Below are positions 23,208 to 32,101 of a stretch of DNA of 44,973 nt, piece after piece; the first letter of the stretch is position 1, and each line of letters opens with the position of its first letter. Made by a program: the position numbers and the translations under genes. Origin of the DNA: an uncultured Clostridia bacterium (GTDB lineage: Bacteria > Bacillota > Clostridia > Oscillospirales > Acutalibacteraceae); NCBI GenBank assembly GCA_944384985.1, contig CALWVM010000019.1, positions 1 to 44,973 on the forward strand, read 5' to 3'. The notes below the pieces were generated by a model, which was not told where the DNA came from, did no database searches, and saw nothing but the letters and a program-made list of their open reading frames with translations.

Positions 23208-24221
23208 TTATTGAATTTCAGACAGCTTAACAGGACGGTGTTCCTGAAGACTCTTTTTTGCGGCAAGGGCGATCTTCACAGATTGCAGCCCTGCATGGAT
23301 GCCGACCGGCACGTCCGTATCATTTTCACAGGCATCAACGAACTGCCGCATCTCCTCGGCAAACGAATCCATGTACCGCTCCAGAAAGAAAAACAGCGGT
23401 TTTTCGCCCGTGATCCCGTTTGCATCGGATACGACGGCGGAGGAAAGCGTATCGTTAGAGGTCGCGACCATGCCCTTTGAGCCGAACAACTCGGCGCGCT
23501 GGTCGTAGCCGTACACGGCGCGGCGGGAATTGTCGATCACCGCAAGTGCGCCGTTTGCCATTTTCATCGTGATGATAGCGGTGTCCACATCGCCCTGTTC
23601 GCCGATGGCGGGATCTACGAGCACCGCGGCGTTGACATAGACTTCCTCGACGTCGCTGTTCGTCAGGAAACATGCCATATCAAAATCATGGATGGTCATA
23701 TCGAGGAAAATGCCGCCAGAAACCTTGATATACGCGGGGTTCGGCGGTTCCGGGTCGCGCGAGGTGATTTTCAAAATGTGCGCGTCGCCGATCCTGCCGT
23801 CGTCATACGCTTTGCGCACGGCAGCGAAGTTGTGGTCGAAACGGCGGTTGAAACCAACTTGGAATTTAAGTCCCGGATGGCTTTCGAGCGCAGCGGCAAC
23901 GGCTTCGATCTTCGATATGGAATGATCCACAGGCTTTTCGCAGAACACATGCTTACCCGCTTCGATCGCTTCCACGGAAATCGCGGCGTGTGTGTCCGTA
24001 GACGAGCAGACAAGCACGGCGTTGATTTCGGGATCAGCGAGGATCTGTTTATAGTCCGTATAGATCTTTTCCACGCCGACGCGTTCCAGGAATGCGCGCG
24101 TGTCTTCGTTCATAAAAGGGTCGGCGACCGCTTTGACCGCGGCGTTTTTTACATGATAGGAAATGGACTCGAGGTGCACCTTACCAATGCGCCCCGCGCC
24201 GATGATACCGATGTTGACCAT
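23208..24221 (-). CDS. iolG: myo-Inositol 2-dehydrogenase
   Basis: A 337-residue Gfo/Idh/MocA oxidoreductase that oxidises myo-inositol to scyllo-inosose with NAD, the first step of the pathway. The N-terminal Rossmann motif is GIIGAGRIGKVH (residues 4-15), the catalytic Lys is in CEKPVDHSI (about 96), and the proton-relay pair is in FLDMTIHDFDMA (Asp and His, about 172-176). Length fits IolG. It is the last gene of the iol operon, 36 bases after iolA, and is followed by a terminator. Confidence 0.93.
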   Translation of the reverse strand: MVNIGIIGAGRIGKVHLESISYHVKNAAVKAVADPFMNEDTRAFLERVGVEKIYTDYKQILADPEINAVLVCSSTDTHAAISVEAIEAGKHVFCEKPVDHSISKIEAVAAALESHPGLKFQVGFNRRFDHNFAAVRKAYDDGRIGDAHILKITSRDPEPPNPAYIKVSGGIFLDMTIHDFDMACFLTNSDVEEVYVNAAVLVDPAIGEQGDVDTAIITMKMANGALAVIDNSRRAVYGYDQRAELFGSKGMVATSNDTLSSAVVSDANGITGEKPLFFFLERYMDSFAEEMRQFVDACENDTDVPVGIHAGLQSVKIALAAKKSLQEHRPVKLSEIQ

Positions 24222-24257
24222 AATGTTCCTCCGTGTTGGATTTGAAATATATAACGG

Positions 24258-25766
24258 TTAAATCGTGCCGTCCCAGGTGGAGACCTCCGTATTGGTCTTT
24301 TCCTCTTCGTCGAACCAGTGCGTCGTGACGGCTTTGCTCTCGGTAAAGAAACGGTAGGCGTCTTTGCCCAAGCAATGGAGATCTCCGAAGAAGGACTGCT
24401 TATGCCCGGAGAACGGGAAGAAGCCCACAGGCACGGGGATGCCCACATTGACGCCCACCTGACCGCCGTCGGTATAGCGGACGAACTCGCGCGCAAAATA
24501 GCCGCTTTGCGTGTAAATGACCGAACCGTTGGCGTAGGGGCTCGCGTTCATAATGGCAAGGCCCTCTTTGAAATCCTTGCAGCGCTTGATGCAAAGCACG
24601 GGACCGAACACCTCGTCGCGGCCGATGGTCATATCCTCGGTCACATGGTCGAAGATCGTCGGGCCGACGAAGTAGCCGCCTTCATACCCTTCGACTTTAT
24701 AATTTCGGCCGTCAAGCACGAGCTCGGCGCCCTCCGCCACGCCCTTGTCGATGTCGGCGAGTACTTCTTTATAGTGCTTTTCATAGGTGATCGGCCCGAG
24801 CTTGGAGGTCTTATCCCATGCGGGGCCGACCTTGATCTTTGCTGCCTGCTTTTTGAGTTCCGCAACGAATTTGTCGGCGATGGCTTCTTCCACCACGCAG
24901 CAGGAGAGCGCCATGCAGCGCTGCCCCGCGCAGCCGTAAGCGGAGTTGATAACGCCCGCTACCGTGCGCTCGAGCGCGGCGTCCGCCATGACCAGCGCAT
25001 GGTTTTTCGCCTGGCACAAAGCCTGGCAGCGTTTACCCGCAGCGGCGGCACGCTGGTAGATCTTTAAGCCCACCGGCGTGGAGCCGACGAAGGTGATGCC
25101 CTTAACGTCCGGGTGATCGAGGATGGTATTGATCTCATTGCGCGAGCAGGTCACGACGTTGATAACGCCGTCGGGCACGCCCGCCTCTTTATAGATCTTT
25201 GCAAACAGCATAGCGGTCTTCGGCGTTAAGGATGCTGCTTTTAAGACCATGGTGTTGCCGCAGGCGATGCAGGTCGGCGCCATCCAGCCGAACGGGATCA
25301 TGGCGGGGAAATTCACGGGGACGATGCCCGCAAACACGCCGATAGGCTCGCGGTATTTGACCGTATCGTACCCGCGCGAGGCGTCCATCAGACTTTCGCC
25401 CATCATCAGGGAGGGCACCTGTGTGGCAAGCTCTGTCCCCTCTTTGGCCTTGAGCACGTCGCCCTCGGCTTCGGACCAGACCTTGCCGTTCTCTTTAGCG
25501 ACGCTCATGGTGAGCTCTTCCATATTTTCCATAATCAGGTCGCGGATCTTATAGAGGATCTGCGCGCGCTTGATCGCGGGGACGGCGCGCCAGCCCGGAT
25601 ACGCCGCTTTTGCCGCTTCAATCGCTTCGAGCACTTCATCGTTCGTGCAACAGGGCGCCTGCCCCGTGACTTCGCCCGTACTCGGGTTGTGCAGATCGTA
25701 CCAGGTGTCGGTTTTGGAATCCTTGAACTGGCCGTTCACAAAATATTGTAGCTTTTCTACAGCCAT
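24258..25766 (-). CDS. iolA: Methylmalonate-semialdehyde dehydrogenase (acylating)
   Basis: A 502-residue aldehyde dehydrogenase of the CoA-acylating MMSDH type. In inositol catabolism it converts malonic semialdehyde with CoA and NAD to acetyl-CoA, CO2 and NADH. Hallmarks: FAGIVPVNFPAMIPFGWMAP, FVGSTPVGLKIY, KNHALVMADA and the catalytic cysteine in AGQRCMALSCCV. Glu of the usual ALDH general base is absent in the QAKNH block, as expected for MMSDH. A TAAGGAG site sets the start. Sixth gene of the operon. Confidence 0.95.
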   Translation of the reverse strand: MAVEKLQYFVNGQFKDSKTDTWYDLHNPSTGEVTGQAPCCTNDEVLEAIEAAKAAYPGWRAVPAIKRAQILYKIRDLIMENMEELTMSVAKENGKVWSEAEGDVLKAKEGTELATQVPSLMMGESLMDASRGYDTVKYREPIGVFAGIVPVNFPAMIPFGWMAPTCIACGNTMVLKAASLTPKTAMLFAKIYKEAGVPDGVINVVTCSRNEINTILDHPDVKGITFVGSTPVGLKIYQRAAAAGKRCQALCQAKNHALVMADAALERTVAGVINSAYGCAGQRCMALSCCVVEEAIADKFVAELKKQAAKIKVGPAWDKTSKLGPITYEKHYKEVLADIDKGVAEGAELVLDGRNYKVEGYEGGYFVGPTIFDHVTEDMTIGRDEVFGPVLCIKRCKDFKEGLAIMNASPYANGSVIYTQSGYFAREFVRYTDGGQVGVNVGIPVPVGFFPFSGHKQSFFGDLHCLGKDAYRFFTESKAVTTHWFDEEEKTNTEVSTWDGTI

Positions 25767-25799
25767 GTTTATTTCTCCTTATTTCATATGATGCGCCGC

Positions 25800-26693
25800 T
25801 TACAGTCCTGAGACTTCGCGGATATATTTGCGTGCTTTGAGTGCATATTCCAGCGGGTTTGCTTTGGCGGGGTCTTGTTCCGCTTCCACGAGCACATAGC
25901 CCTCATAGCCGGTCTCTTCGAGCACATCGAAAATCGGCTTAAAGTCGATCGCACCGTCGCCGGGGACGGTAAATGTGCCCAGACGCACGCCGTCGAGGAA
26001 GCTCAGATTCTCCGCTTTCACCTCGGCGATAACCTCCGGGCGGATGTCCTTTAAGTGGACATGACGCACGCGGTCGGCATATTTTTGAAGCACCGCCATA
26101 TAATCCTCTCCGCAATACGCCAGATGCCCCGAATCGAACAGAAGTCCGAACACTTCGGGATCGGTGTTTTCCATGAGGCGGTCAATCTCCGCGGCGGTCT
26201 GCACGACCGTGCCCATGTGATGATGGAAGCAAAGCGCGACGCCCATATCCTTGGAAATCCGCCCGAGGCGGTTAAGCCCTGTGCAGAGCTTGTCCCACTC
26301 CTCGTCGTTCATCACATATTTGTCGCGGAAAATAGACTGCGTCGTGCCCTGGATGGAATGCCCCTGTTCGGAAACGCCGACGACCTTTGCACCCATTTCT
26401 TTTAAGAAAGAAACATGGCGGATGAAATCGCGCTCGGTCTCTTCAAAGGGCTTTGTTGTGAGATAGGTGGAGAACCACGCATTGCAGATCTCCATGCCGC
26501 GCAGTTCCAGCGCCTTTTTGAGCACGACGGCGTCCTTCGGGTATTTATTGCCGACTTCGCAGCCCGTAAAGCCCGCCAGCGCCATTTCAGAAATGCACTG
26601 TTCAAAGGTGTTTTCTGCGCCGAGATCCGGCATGTCGTCGTTTGTCCATGCGATCGGCGCAATGCCGAGCTTGACCTTGGTTTTATCGAGCAT
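25800..26693 (-). CDS. iolE: myo-Inosose-2 dehydratase
   Basis: A 297-residue TIM-barrel metalloenzyme of the xylose-isomerase-like fold. It dehydrates scyllo-inosose to 3D-trihydroxycyclohexane-1,2-dione. Family blocks are [18 protein letters not shown] (about residues 8-25), [13 protein letters not shown] (metal site), [12 protein letters not shown] and [13 protein letters not shown]. The start overlaps the iolD stop in TGATG, so translation is coupled. Confidence 0.96.
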   Translation of the reverse strand: MLDKTKVKLGIAPIAWTNDDMPDLGAENTFEQCISEMALAGFTGCEVGNKYPKDAVVLKKALELRGMEICNAWFSTYLTTKPFEETERDFIRHVSFLKEMGAKVVGVSEQGHSIQGTTQSIFRDKYVMNDEEWDKLCTGLNRLGRISKDMGVALCFHHHMGTVVQTAAEIDRLMENTDPEVFGLLFDSGHLAYCGEDYMAVLQKYADRVRHVHLKDIRPEVIAEVKAENLSFLDGVRLGTFTVPGDGAIDFKPIFDVLEETGYEGYVLVEAEQDPAKANPLEYALKARKYIREVSGL

Positions 26694-28609
26694 CAGTATT
26701 TCCTCGCTTTCTCTAAGTGCGCCTGCCGGTCGGCATAGGCTTTTCTGACCGCTTCATTTTGGGAGGTGCTTGCCACGCCGACATGCCACCAGGCATCGTA
26801 GCCGTCTGTCATGGTCTTGGGCAGCACCTTGATGTCGATGAGCGTAGAAACGGTCTGTTTAAGGCTGTCGCGCAAGGCGAACTCCAGCTCTTCCATCGTG
26901 CGCGCGGTGTAGGTCTTGACCCCGTAGCCGGATGCCGCGCGGGCAAAATCGATCGGGACAAGGTCGCCCGAAAGGTCGCCGTCCGAAGCGCGGAAACGGA
27001 ATTCCGTGGCAAGGTTACCAATGCCGTTGGACATTTCGAGGTTGTTGATACAGCCGAAGCCGCAGTTGTCAAACAGCATTACATTGATTTTTTTGTGTTC
27101 CTGCACGCTCGTGACAAGCTCGGAATGCAGCATCAGGTAGCTGCCGTCGCCGCACATGGCGTAGACTTCCTTTTCCGGGTCGGCCAGCTTCGAACCGAAC
27201 GCGCCAGCGATCTCATACCCCATGCAGGAGAAACCGTATTCCATGTTGTAAGAATAGCGACTGTCGGAAGTCCACATGCGCTGGAGATCGCCGGGCAGCG
27301 AGCCCGCAGCGCCGACACAAATGGCGTCCGCCGGGATCATCTCGCGGATTTTCGCGACGGCGGCGGTCTGGGTCAGCGTGCCGAACCGTTCGGCGTATTC
27401 CGGAATGGTGCGCGGATCGCCTGCCACGATAAGCGGTTTGAAATCTGCATCGTACCTGTAAGACGCAAGCTTTTGCATTTCTTTATCCCAGGCGGCTTTG
27501 GCCTCCGCGATCTCGGTGGTGTAAGCCGAGTGATAATTTGCTTTTTCCAGCGCGGCTTCCAACGCTTCGAGCCCCAGCTTGGCATCGGCGACGAGTTTGA
27601 CTGCGCCGAGCTTGTAGGCATCAAAGCGGGAGGTATTGACGGTCAGCACCTTTGCATCCGCGCGGAACAGCGATTTCGAGCCCGTGGTGAAATCGGAGAA
27701 CCGCGTGCCGACGCCCAAAATGACGTCCGCCGCTTTTGCGATCGTATTGCCCGCTGCATTGCCCGTCACACCTAAGCCCCCGAGGTTATACGGGTCGGAC
27801 GAAAGGCAGGCAGTCTTGCCGCTCTGCGTTTCGGCAAAGGGGATGTTGAATTTTTTACAGAAGCGTTCGAGCGTTTCGCCCGCTTCGGAATAGCGCACAC
27901 CGCCACCGCAGATGACAAGCGGCTTTTTCGCCTGCAAGAGAATTGCGGCAAGATCGTCCACTTCCTCTTTCGCGGGGGCGATGCGGGTGATGCGGTGCAC
28001 ACGCTTTTGGAGGAATTCCTCCGGGAAGTCATAGGTCTCGCCCTCGACATCCTGCGGCAGGGAGATGCAGACCGCGCCCGTTTCGGCGGTATCCGTCAAA
28101 ACACGCATAGCATTGAGCATAGCACTCATCAGCTGCTCGGGGCGTGAGATGCGGTCCCAATACCGGCAAACGGCTTTGTAGGCGTCGTTCGTCGTGGTCG
28201 CAAGAGAATTGACCTGCTCAAACTGCTGCAAAACGGGGTCGGGCTGGCGCGTGGCGAACGCATCCGCCGGAAACAACAGCAGCGGCACGTGATTGACCGT
28301 CGCCGTGGCGGCGGCTGTTATCATATTTGCAGCGCCGGGGCCGATGGACGACGAGCACGCGATGATCTTGCGGCGGTTGTTCTGCTTGGCAAACGCCGTG
28401 GCGGCGTGCGCCATGCCCTGTTCGTTTTTGCCCTGATAGACGGTCAAAGCACCGCGGTCGGAGTCGAGCGCTTCGCCCAGTCCGCAGACGATGCCGTGCC
28501 CAAAGATCGTGAAAATGCCGTCTACGAACTTCGTCTCTTTGCCGTCAAAGGATACATATTGATTGTCTAAAAAGCGCACAAGCGCCTGGGCGGTCGTTAG
28601 CTTTGCCAT
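26693..28609 (-). CDS. iolD: 3D-(3,5/4)-trihydroxycyclohexane-1,2-dione hydrolase
   Basis: A 638-residue thiamine diphosphate enzyme that opens the ring to 5-deoxy-glucuronate. It has the three-domain acetolactate-synthase-like layout. Seen here: the N-terminal pyrimidine-binding domain ([12 protein letters not shown]), the middle domain ([20 protein letters not shown]), and the diphosphate-binding motif [14 protein letters not shown]...[17 protein letters not shown] in the last third. Length matches IolD (about 640). Fourth gene of the operon, 12 bases after iolB. Confidence 0.96.
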   Translation of the reverse strand: MAKLTTAQALVRFLDNQYVSFDGKETKFVDGIFTIFGHGIVCGLGEALDSDRGALTVYQGKNEQGMAHAATAFAKQNNRRKIIACSSSIGPGAANMITAAATATVNHVPLLLFPADAFATRQPDPVLQQFEQVNSLATTTNDAYKAVCRYWDRISRPEQLMSAMLNAMRVLTDTAETGAVCISLPQDVEGETYDFPEEFLQKRVHRITRIAPAKEEVDDLAAILLQAKKPLVICGGGVRYSEAGETLERFCKKFNIPFAETQSGKTACLSSDPYNLGGLGVTGNAAGNTIAKAADVILGVGTRFSDFTTGSKSLFRADAKVLTVNTSRFDAYKLGAVKLVADAKLGLEALEAALEKANYHSAYTTEIAEAKAAWDKEMQKLASYRYDADFKPLIVAGDPRTIPEYAERFGTLTQTAAVAKIREMIPADAICVGAAGSLPGDLQRMWTSDSRYSYNMEYGFSCMGYEIAGAFGSKLADPEKEVYAMCGDGSYLMLHSELVTSVQEHKKINVMLFDNCGFGCINNLEMSNGIGNLATEFRFRASDGDLSGDLVPIDFARAASGYGVKTYTARTMEELEFALRDSLKQTVSTLIDIKVLPKTMTDGYDAWWHVGVASTSQNEAVRKAYADRQAHLEKARKY

Positions 28610-28621
28610 TCGTATCCCTCC

Positions 28622-29392
28622 TTAGTCGGCGTGGTCGAGCCACTCGTGCTCGGGTGCGACAATGCGCGTCTTGCGCCACGGGTCGCCGTCGAGGTGGCGG
28701 ATCATCCAGACGTAATACATCGAATAGCCGGGCGCCGCAACCTGCTGGTGCGTGTGCATCGGGGGGATGGCGAGCGCACCGCCGTCCACGACCTTAAAGC
28801 ATTCGTCGCCGACAAAGCCCACGCCGAAGCCCTGCGGCTTATCGAATTCATAGTAGTAAAGCTCCGGCTGCGGGTGGAAGTGCGGCGGGTAGCTCGACCA
28901 GCAGCCGGGCTTGTGGAACACCTCGCCGAGCACCATGTTGGAATACGGCGCGCTTTCATAGTCAAACACGGTAAGCACCTGCCGGTGCGCCGTCCCCTGC
29001 CACTGGGTCTTGCCGAACTCCTGCAGCATGCAGTTGTCGGGCGTATACCACTTCAAATCAAAATCGCGGTCATTGTCGGTCTGCTGGATCAAGATTCGCA
29101 GATCGCTTTTCGCCGAAACGGTAACCGCCTTTTTGCGCGGGAAATGCACGCAGTAGGGCTTGTCAAGGAACGGGCTGCGCCGGGAAGCCTGCTCGCTTCG
29201 TCCGGAGAACAGGAATTCCGCCTCGCCTGCGAGCAGCAGCACCGCCGTTTCATTGGATGCACTGCAAAGGGTAAAGGATTCGCCCGCCGCCATGCGTTTG
29301 ACCTTGATGGTCATCCGCATATCGGCGTTTTTCCCACCCATTTCGCAGAGGATCTTTTCATTGCTTTCGTTGAAAGCAGGGGTCTCGTACAT
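28622..29392 (-). CDS. iolB: 5-Deoxy-glucuronate isomerase
   Basis: A 256-residue double-cupin protein that isomerises 5-deoxy-glucuronate to 2-deoxy-5-keto-gluconate. The second cupin carries the metal-binding block SYPPHFHPQPELYYYEF (about residues 163-180) and a later His in IPPMHTHQQVAAPGYSMYYV, both diagnostic for IolB. The length is slightly below the usual 270 residues. Third gene of the operon. Confidence 0.95.
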   Translation of the reverse strand: MYETPAFNESNEKILCEMGGKNADMRMTIKVKRMAAGESFTLCSASNETAVLLLAGEAEFLFSGRSEQASRRSPFLDKPYCVHFPRKKAVTVSAKSDLRILIQQTDNDRDFDLKWYTPDNCMLQEFGKTQWQGTAHRQVLTVFDYESAPYSNMVLGEVFHKPGCWSSYPPHFHPQPELYYYEFDKPQGFGVGFVGDECFKVVDGGALAIPPMHTHQQVAAPGYSMYYVWMIRHLDGDPWRKTRIVAPEHEWLDHAD

Positions 29393-29438
29393 AAAAACAC
29401 CTCGTGTTCAGAAATTCTGTATTACATACAAAAGGAAG

Positions 29439-30455
29439 TTACCCTCTTGCCACCATTTCGCCGTATTCCTCTTTCTCTTTGCGGATGAATTCCCGCACCG
29501 CGTCGGCGGTGGGCATATCCTCGGAACAAGCGTGGGACGCGACGAGCATCGCCGCGGACGCAGAGCCGAATTCCAGTGCGTCAAACATCTCGTACCCTTC
29601 AAAAAGCCCATACAGGAACGCGGAAGCATAGCCGTCGCCGCCGCCGAAGGATTTGAGGAGTTTTACAGGGAAGGGCTTGACAGAGTAGCTTTCGCCATCG
29701 CAGGTATACGCGGTCGAACCCGCTTTGCCGTGCTTGATGATGACGATCTTGGCATTATACCCGTGCCAGAGCGCAGCGCTTTCCTTGTCCGTCTGCCCCG
29801 GGGCGATGAGCGCCTCTGTAAGGTCGTATTCCTCCCGCGAGCCGAGAATGATATCCGCCTCTTTCGCCACAGCGGCATAGTAAATGGCGATCTCATCCTT
29901 GTTTTTCCAGTTGTAGGCGCGGTAGTCGATATCAAAGATGATAGGCACGTTGTTTTTCCGTGCCAGCGTGACCGCCTTGAGCGCCGCTTCGCGCGAGGGG
30001 CTTTCGGCAAGCGCCGTACCGGAAATGAGCAGCGCTTTGCCCTTACAAATATAGTCCTCGTCGATGTCGTCTACGCAAAGCTGCAAATCCGCCGCAAGGT
30101 TGCGGTACATGAGGATGGAGCTTTCCGTTTCGGACTTGATCTCGGTAAAGGTCAGGCCGATCTTTTCGCCGTGCTCACAGCGCTTGATGTGCGAGGTATC
30201 GATGCCCTCCTTCTCAAAATAATCGGTCACGAATGTGCCGAGCTGGTCATCGGACACGCGCGCAAAAAAGCCGACTTTTTTGCCCAGGCGCGCGAGCCCC
30301 ACCGCGATGTTCGCGGGCGAGCCGCCGAGATAGCGCTTAAAAGTCGTGCTCTCATTTAACGGGCAGTAGTAATCAACGGGGTTGAAATCCACTGCCACGC
30401 GTCCGAGCAGGATCAGGTCATAGGGCTTACTTTGGTCAAATCGTATGTATTGCAT
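29439..30455 (-). CDS. iolC: 5-Dehydro-2-deoxygluconokinase
   Basis: A 338-residue PfkB-family kinase that phosphorylates 2-deoxy-5-keto-gluconate at C6. The N-terminal motif is YLGGSPANIAVGLARLGKKV (about residues 43-62). The C-terminal motif is KSFGGGDGYASAFLYGL, where the second Asp-containing GGGD replaces the more usual GAGD catalytic element. AAGGAAGAGAC precedes the ATG. Second gene of the operon, 20 bases after iolJ. Confidence 0.93.
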   Translation of the reverse strand: MQYIRFDQSKPYDLILLGRVAVDFNPVDYYCPLNESTTFKRYLGGSPANIAVGLARLGKKVGFFARVSDDQLGTFVTDYFEKEGIDTSHIKRCEHGEKIGLTFTEIKSETESSILMYRNLAADLQLCVDDIDEDYICKGKALLISGTALAESPSREAALKAVTLARKNNVPIIFDIDYRAYNWKNKDEIAIYYAAVAKEADIILGSREEYDLTEALIAPGQTDKESAALWHGYNAKIVIIKHGKAGSTAYTCDGESYSVKPFPVKLLKSFGGGDGYASAFLYGLFEGYEMFDALEFGSASAAMLVASHACSEDMPTADAVREFIRKEKEEYGEMVARG

Positions 30456-30475
30456 GGTGTGTCTCTTCCTTTACT

Positions 30476-31315
30476 TTACTGCATATTAAAAATTTCAATG
30501 TGGCGTTTGACATTTTCGTAAACGCCCTGTGCCTCGCAGCCGGATAACTCAAAATAATTCGGCGCGCCGTCTTTTGTATCGCAATAGGCTTTTGCTGCCT
30601 TTGCCAGTGCATCGAACGAGGCGGTGGCGATATTGATCTTGCGAACGCCCAGCTGTATGCATTTGCGGAACATTTCGGGCGTGATGCCCGTGCCGCCGTG
30701 CAGGACGAGCGGGACACAGACCGCTTTGTGGATCGCTTCGAGCACGTCAAAGCGCAGTTCCGGCAGCCGCGGATAATTGCCGTGCGCGTTGCCGATGGCG
30801 ACGGCGAGCGCATCCACACCGGTTTCATCGCAGAAACGCACCGCGTCGGCGGGGTCGGTGCACAAGGCTTCGTGCGCCTTCCCCTCCCCCTCGTTGCCGC
30901 CGACGACGCCAAGTTCCGCTTCGACCGTTGCGCCGTAATCACTTGCGAGTTGTACAACATTTTTCACGGTGCGGATGTTCTCGTCGAGCGGCAGCTGCGA
31001 ACCGTCAAACATAACGGAGGTGAAACCGAGCTCCAGCGCTTTATGTACGGTCTCGGGTCGCAGCCCGTGGTCGAGGTGAACGGCGATGTCCACCGAAGCG
31101 TTTTTCGCCGCAGCGAGCATCATCGGACCCATGAGATGCAGCGGGGAATTCGGCAGCCGCACCTCGGCAATTTGCAGGATGATGGGCGTTCGCAGCTCCT
31201 CGGCGGCACGCACGGCGCCCATCACCATTTCCATATTTCCGACGGAAAAAGCCCCGACGGCGCGTCCTTTTTGCTCCGCGTCGTCGAGCAGTTCTTGCAT
31301 TGCGACCAAAGACAT
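30476..31315 (-). CDS. iolJ: 6-Phospho-5-dehydro-2-deoxy-D-gluconate aldolase (class II)
   Basis: A 279-residue zinc-dependent class II aldolase. In this operon it cleaves 6-phospho-2-deoxy-5-keto-gluconate to dihydroxyacetone phosphate and malonic semialdehyde. Zinc and active-site blocks: VDIAVHLDHGLRPE (His, Asp), AVAIGNAHGNYP, PLVLHGGTGI (His) and KINIATASFDAL. It could be annotated as fructose-bisphosphate aldolase; the operon context decides for IolJ. First gene of the operon. The start MSLVAMQEL is chosen by position and an AGGA site. Confidence 0.92.
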   Translation of the reverse strand: MSLVAMQELLDDAEQKGRAVGAFSVGNMEMVMGAVRAAEELRTPIILQIAEVRLPNSPLHLMGPMMLAAAKNASVDIAVHLDHGLRPETVHKALELGFTSVMFDGSQLPLDENIRTVKNVVQLASDYGATVEAELGVVGGNEGEGKAHEALCTDPADAVRFCDETGVDALAVAIGNAHGNYPRLPELRFDVLEAIHKAVCVPLVLHGGTGITPEMFRKCIQLGVRKINIATASFDALAKAAKAYCDTKDGAPNYFELSGCEAQGVYENVKRHIEIFNMQ

Positions 31316-31339
31316 TGCGTGAGTCCTAACCTTTCCTCT

Positions 31340-31353
31340 TGTGGAAAACCACA
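31340..31353. promoter_or_regulatory. Operator-like palindrome O1 of the iol operon
   Basis: TGTGG-AAAA-CCACA, a perfect inverted repeat centred near +25 of the predicted iol transcript. Its twin lies exactly 100 bp away. Confidence 0.5.
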
Positions 31354-31377
31354 GGAATTTCATTTTATATTTTATTA

Positions 31378-31406
31378 TTTATAGCACTTTTGCATGTGAT
31401 TTTCAA
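31378..31406 (-). promoter_or_regulatory. Promoter of the iol operon
   Basis: On the minus strand TTGAAA (31401-31406), 17-bp spacer and TATAAA (31378-31383), about 60 bp ahead of iolJ. Confidence 0.65.
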
Positions 31407-31439
31407 TATTTCCCATGTTAGAAATATACCGTAATAATC

Positions 31440-31453
31440 TGTGAAAAATCACA
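31440..31453. promoter_or_regulatory. Operator-like palindrome O2 of the iol operon
   Basis: TGTGA-AAAA-TCACA, a perfect inverted repeat centred near -76 of the predicted iol start. It differs from O1 only at one symmetrical position. Confidence 0.5.
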
Positions 31454-31633
31454 AAACCTTTGTGCCGGGATTGTATCGCCTTGTAAAAACAACATCTTTT
31501 ATTGACAAATCGTTCGTGGACAAAGCTTATTCGTTCGGTTTATAATAATTATATGAAAAGTAGGGGGTGTTTCCAATGTTTTAGTGTAAACTGCAAAATT
31601 TTCGTTGAGGCTTGACTGGAGGTTAAAATAATT

Positions 31634-32080
31634 ATGAAAAAGTTCTTATCAATTATTCTTATTTGTGCTTGGCTGATATCATTAAATCAATATCGTTCTA
31701 CATATGGCTATACAAACAGAACATACTCCACCGCTGATATAGCTAACAAAAGCAACCCCAGTACTTGGCTATACTCGCGATTGCGTTCACACATTGTGAA
31801 TCAGGAGTATGCTCCTATCATCTTAATAGAAACTGGAACCTCAACCGGTCTTTATAGATATTATAAAGAGAATTATTATTGTCGACATTATAACACCATA
31901 AGTGGCATACGTGAAACCACGGATGCTCAATATGGAACACGGATTGGAGAAGAAATACAAACCGTCGATCCGCATCACGACTCTCGATTCAGAGGAAAGT
32001 ATTGGGATCAATATGCCTATGTATATAATTCTATGCTTCTTGCTGATAATAACGGCGCCAATCCTGTTTTGATTTACTAA
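31634..32080 (+). CDS. Small secreted protein resembling the C-terminal half of a C39-like peptidase
   Basis: A 148-residue protein with a signal peptide (MKKFLSIILICAWLISLNQ, residues 1-19). The rest recalls the back half of secreted C39-like papain-fold proteins: PIILIETGTSTGLYRYY, then a His in YYCRHYNTISGI where the catalytic His would sit, and EEIQTVDPHHDSRFRGKYWD. The front half with the catalytic Cys is missing, so it is probably a shortened, non-catalytic or decayed member. Lower GC than its neighbours suggests recent arrival. GGAGGTTAAAA sets the start. The lipoprotein gene follows after 21 bases. Confidence 0.6.
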   Translation: MKKFLSIILICAWLISLNQYRSTYGYTNRTYSTADIANKSNPSTWLYSRLRSHIVNQEYAPIILIETGTSTGLYRYYKENYYCRHYNTISGIRETTDAQYGTRIGEEIQTVDPHHDSRFRGKYWDQYAYVYNSMLLADNNGANPVLIY

Positions 32081-32101
32081 TTACAAACCGGAGGGGTATT
32101 T

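Larger units (their letters stand above)
31316..31633. other. Divergent regulatory region between iolJ and the secreted-protein gene
   Basis: No gene. It contains the iol promoter with two palindromes and, on the plus strand, a TGGACA (31517-31522), 18-bp spacer, TATAAT (31541-31546) promoter for the rightward genes. The heptamer TCGTTCG occurs at 31510-31516 and 31531-31537, 21 bp (two helical turns) apart, on either side of the spacer. Confidence 0.5.

Noticed and set aside
26717-30359. Long plus-strand frames across the iol operon (for example 26717-27775 and 29160-30359)
   Set aside because: Antisense to well-supported iol genes.
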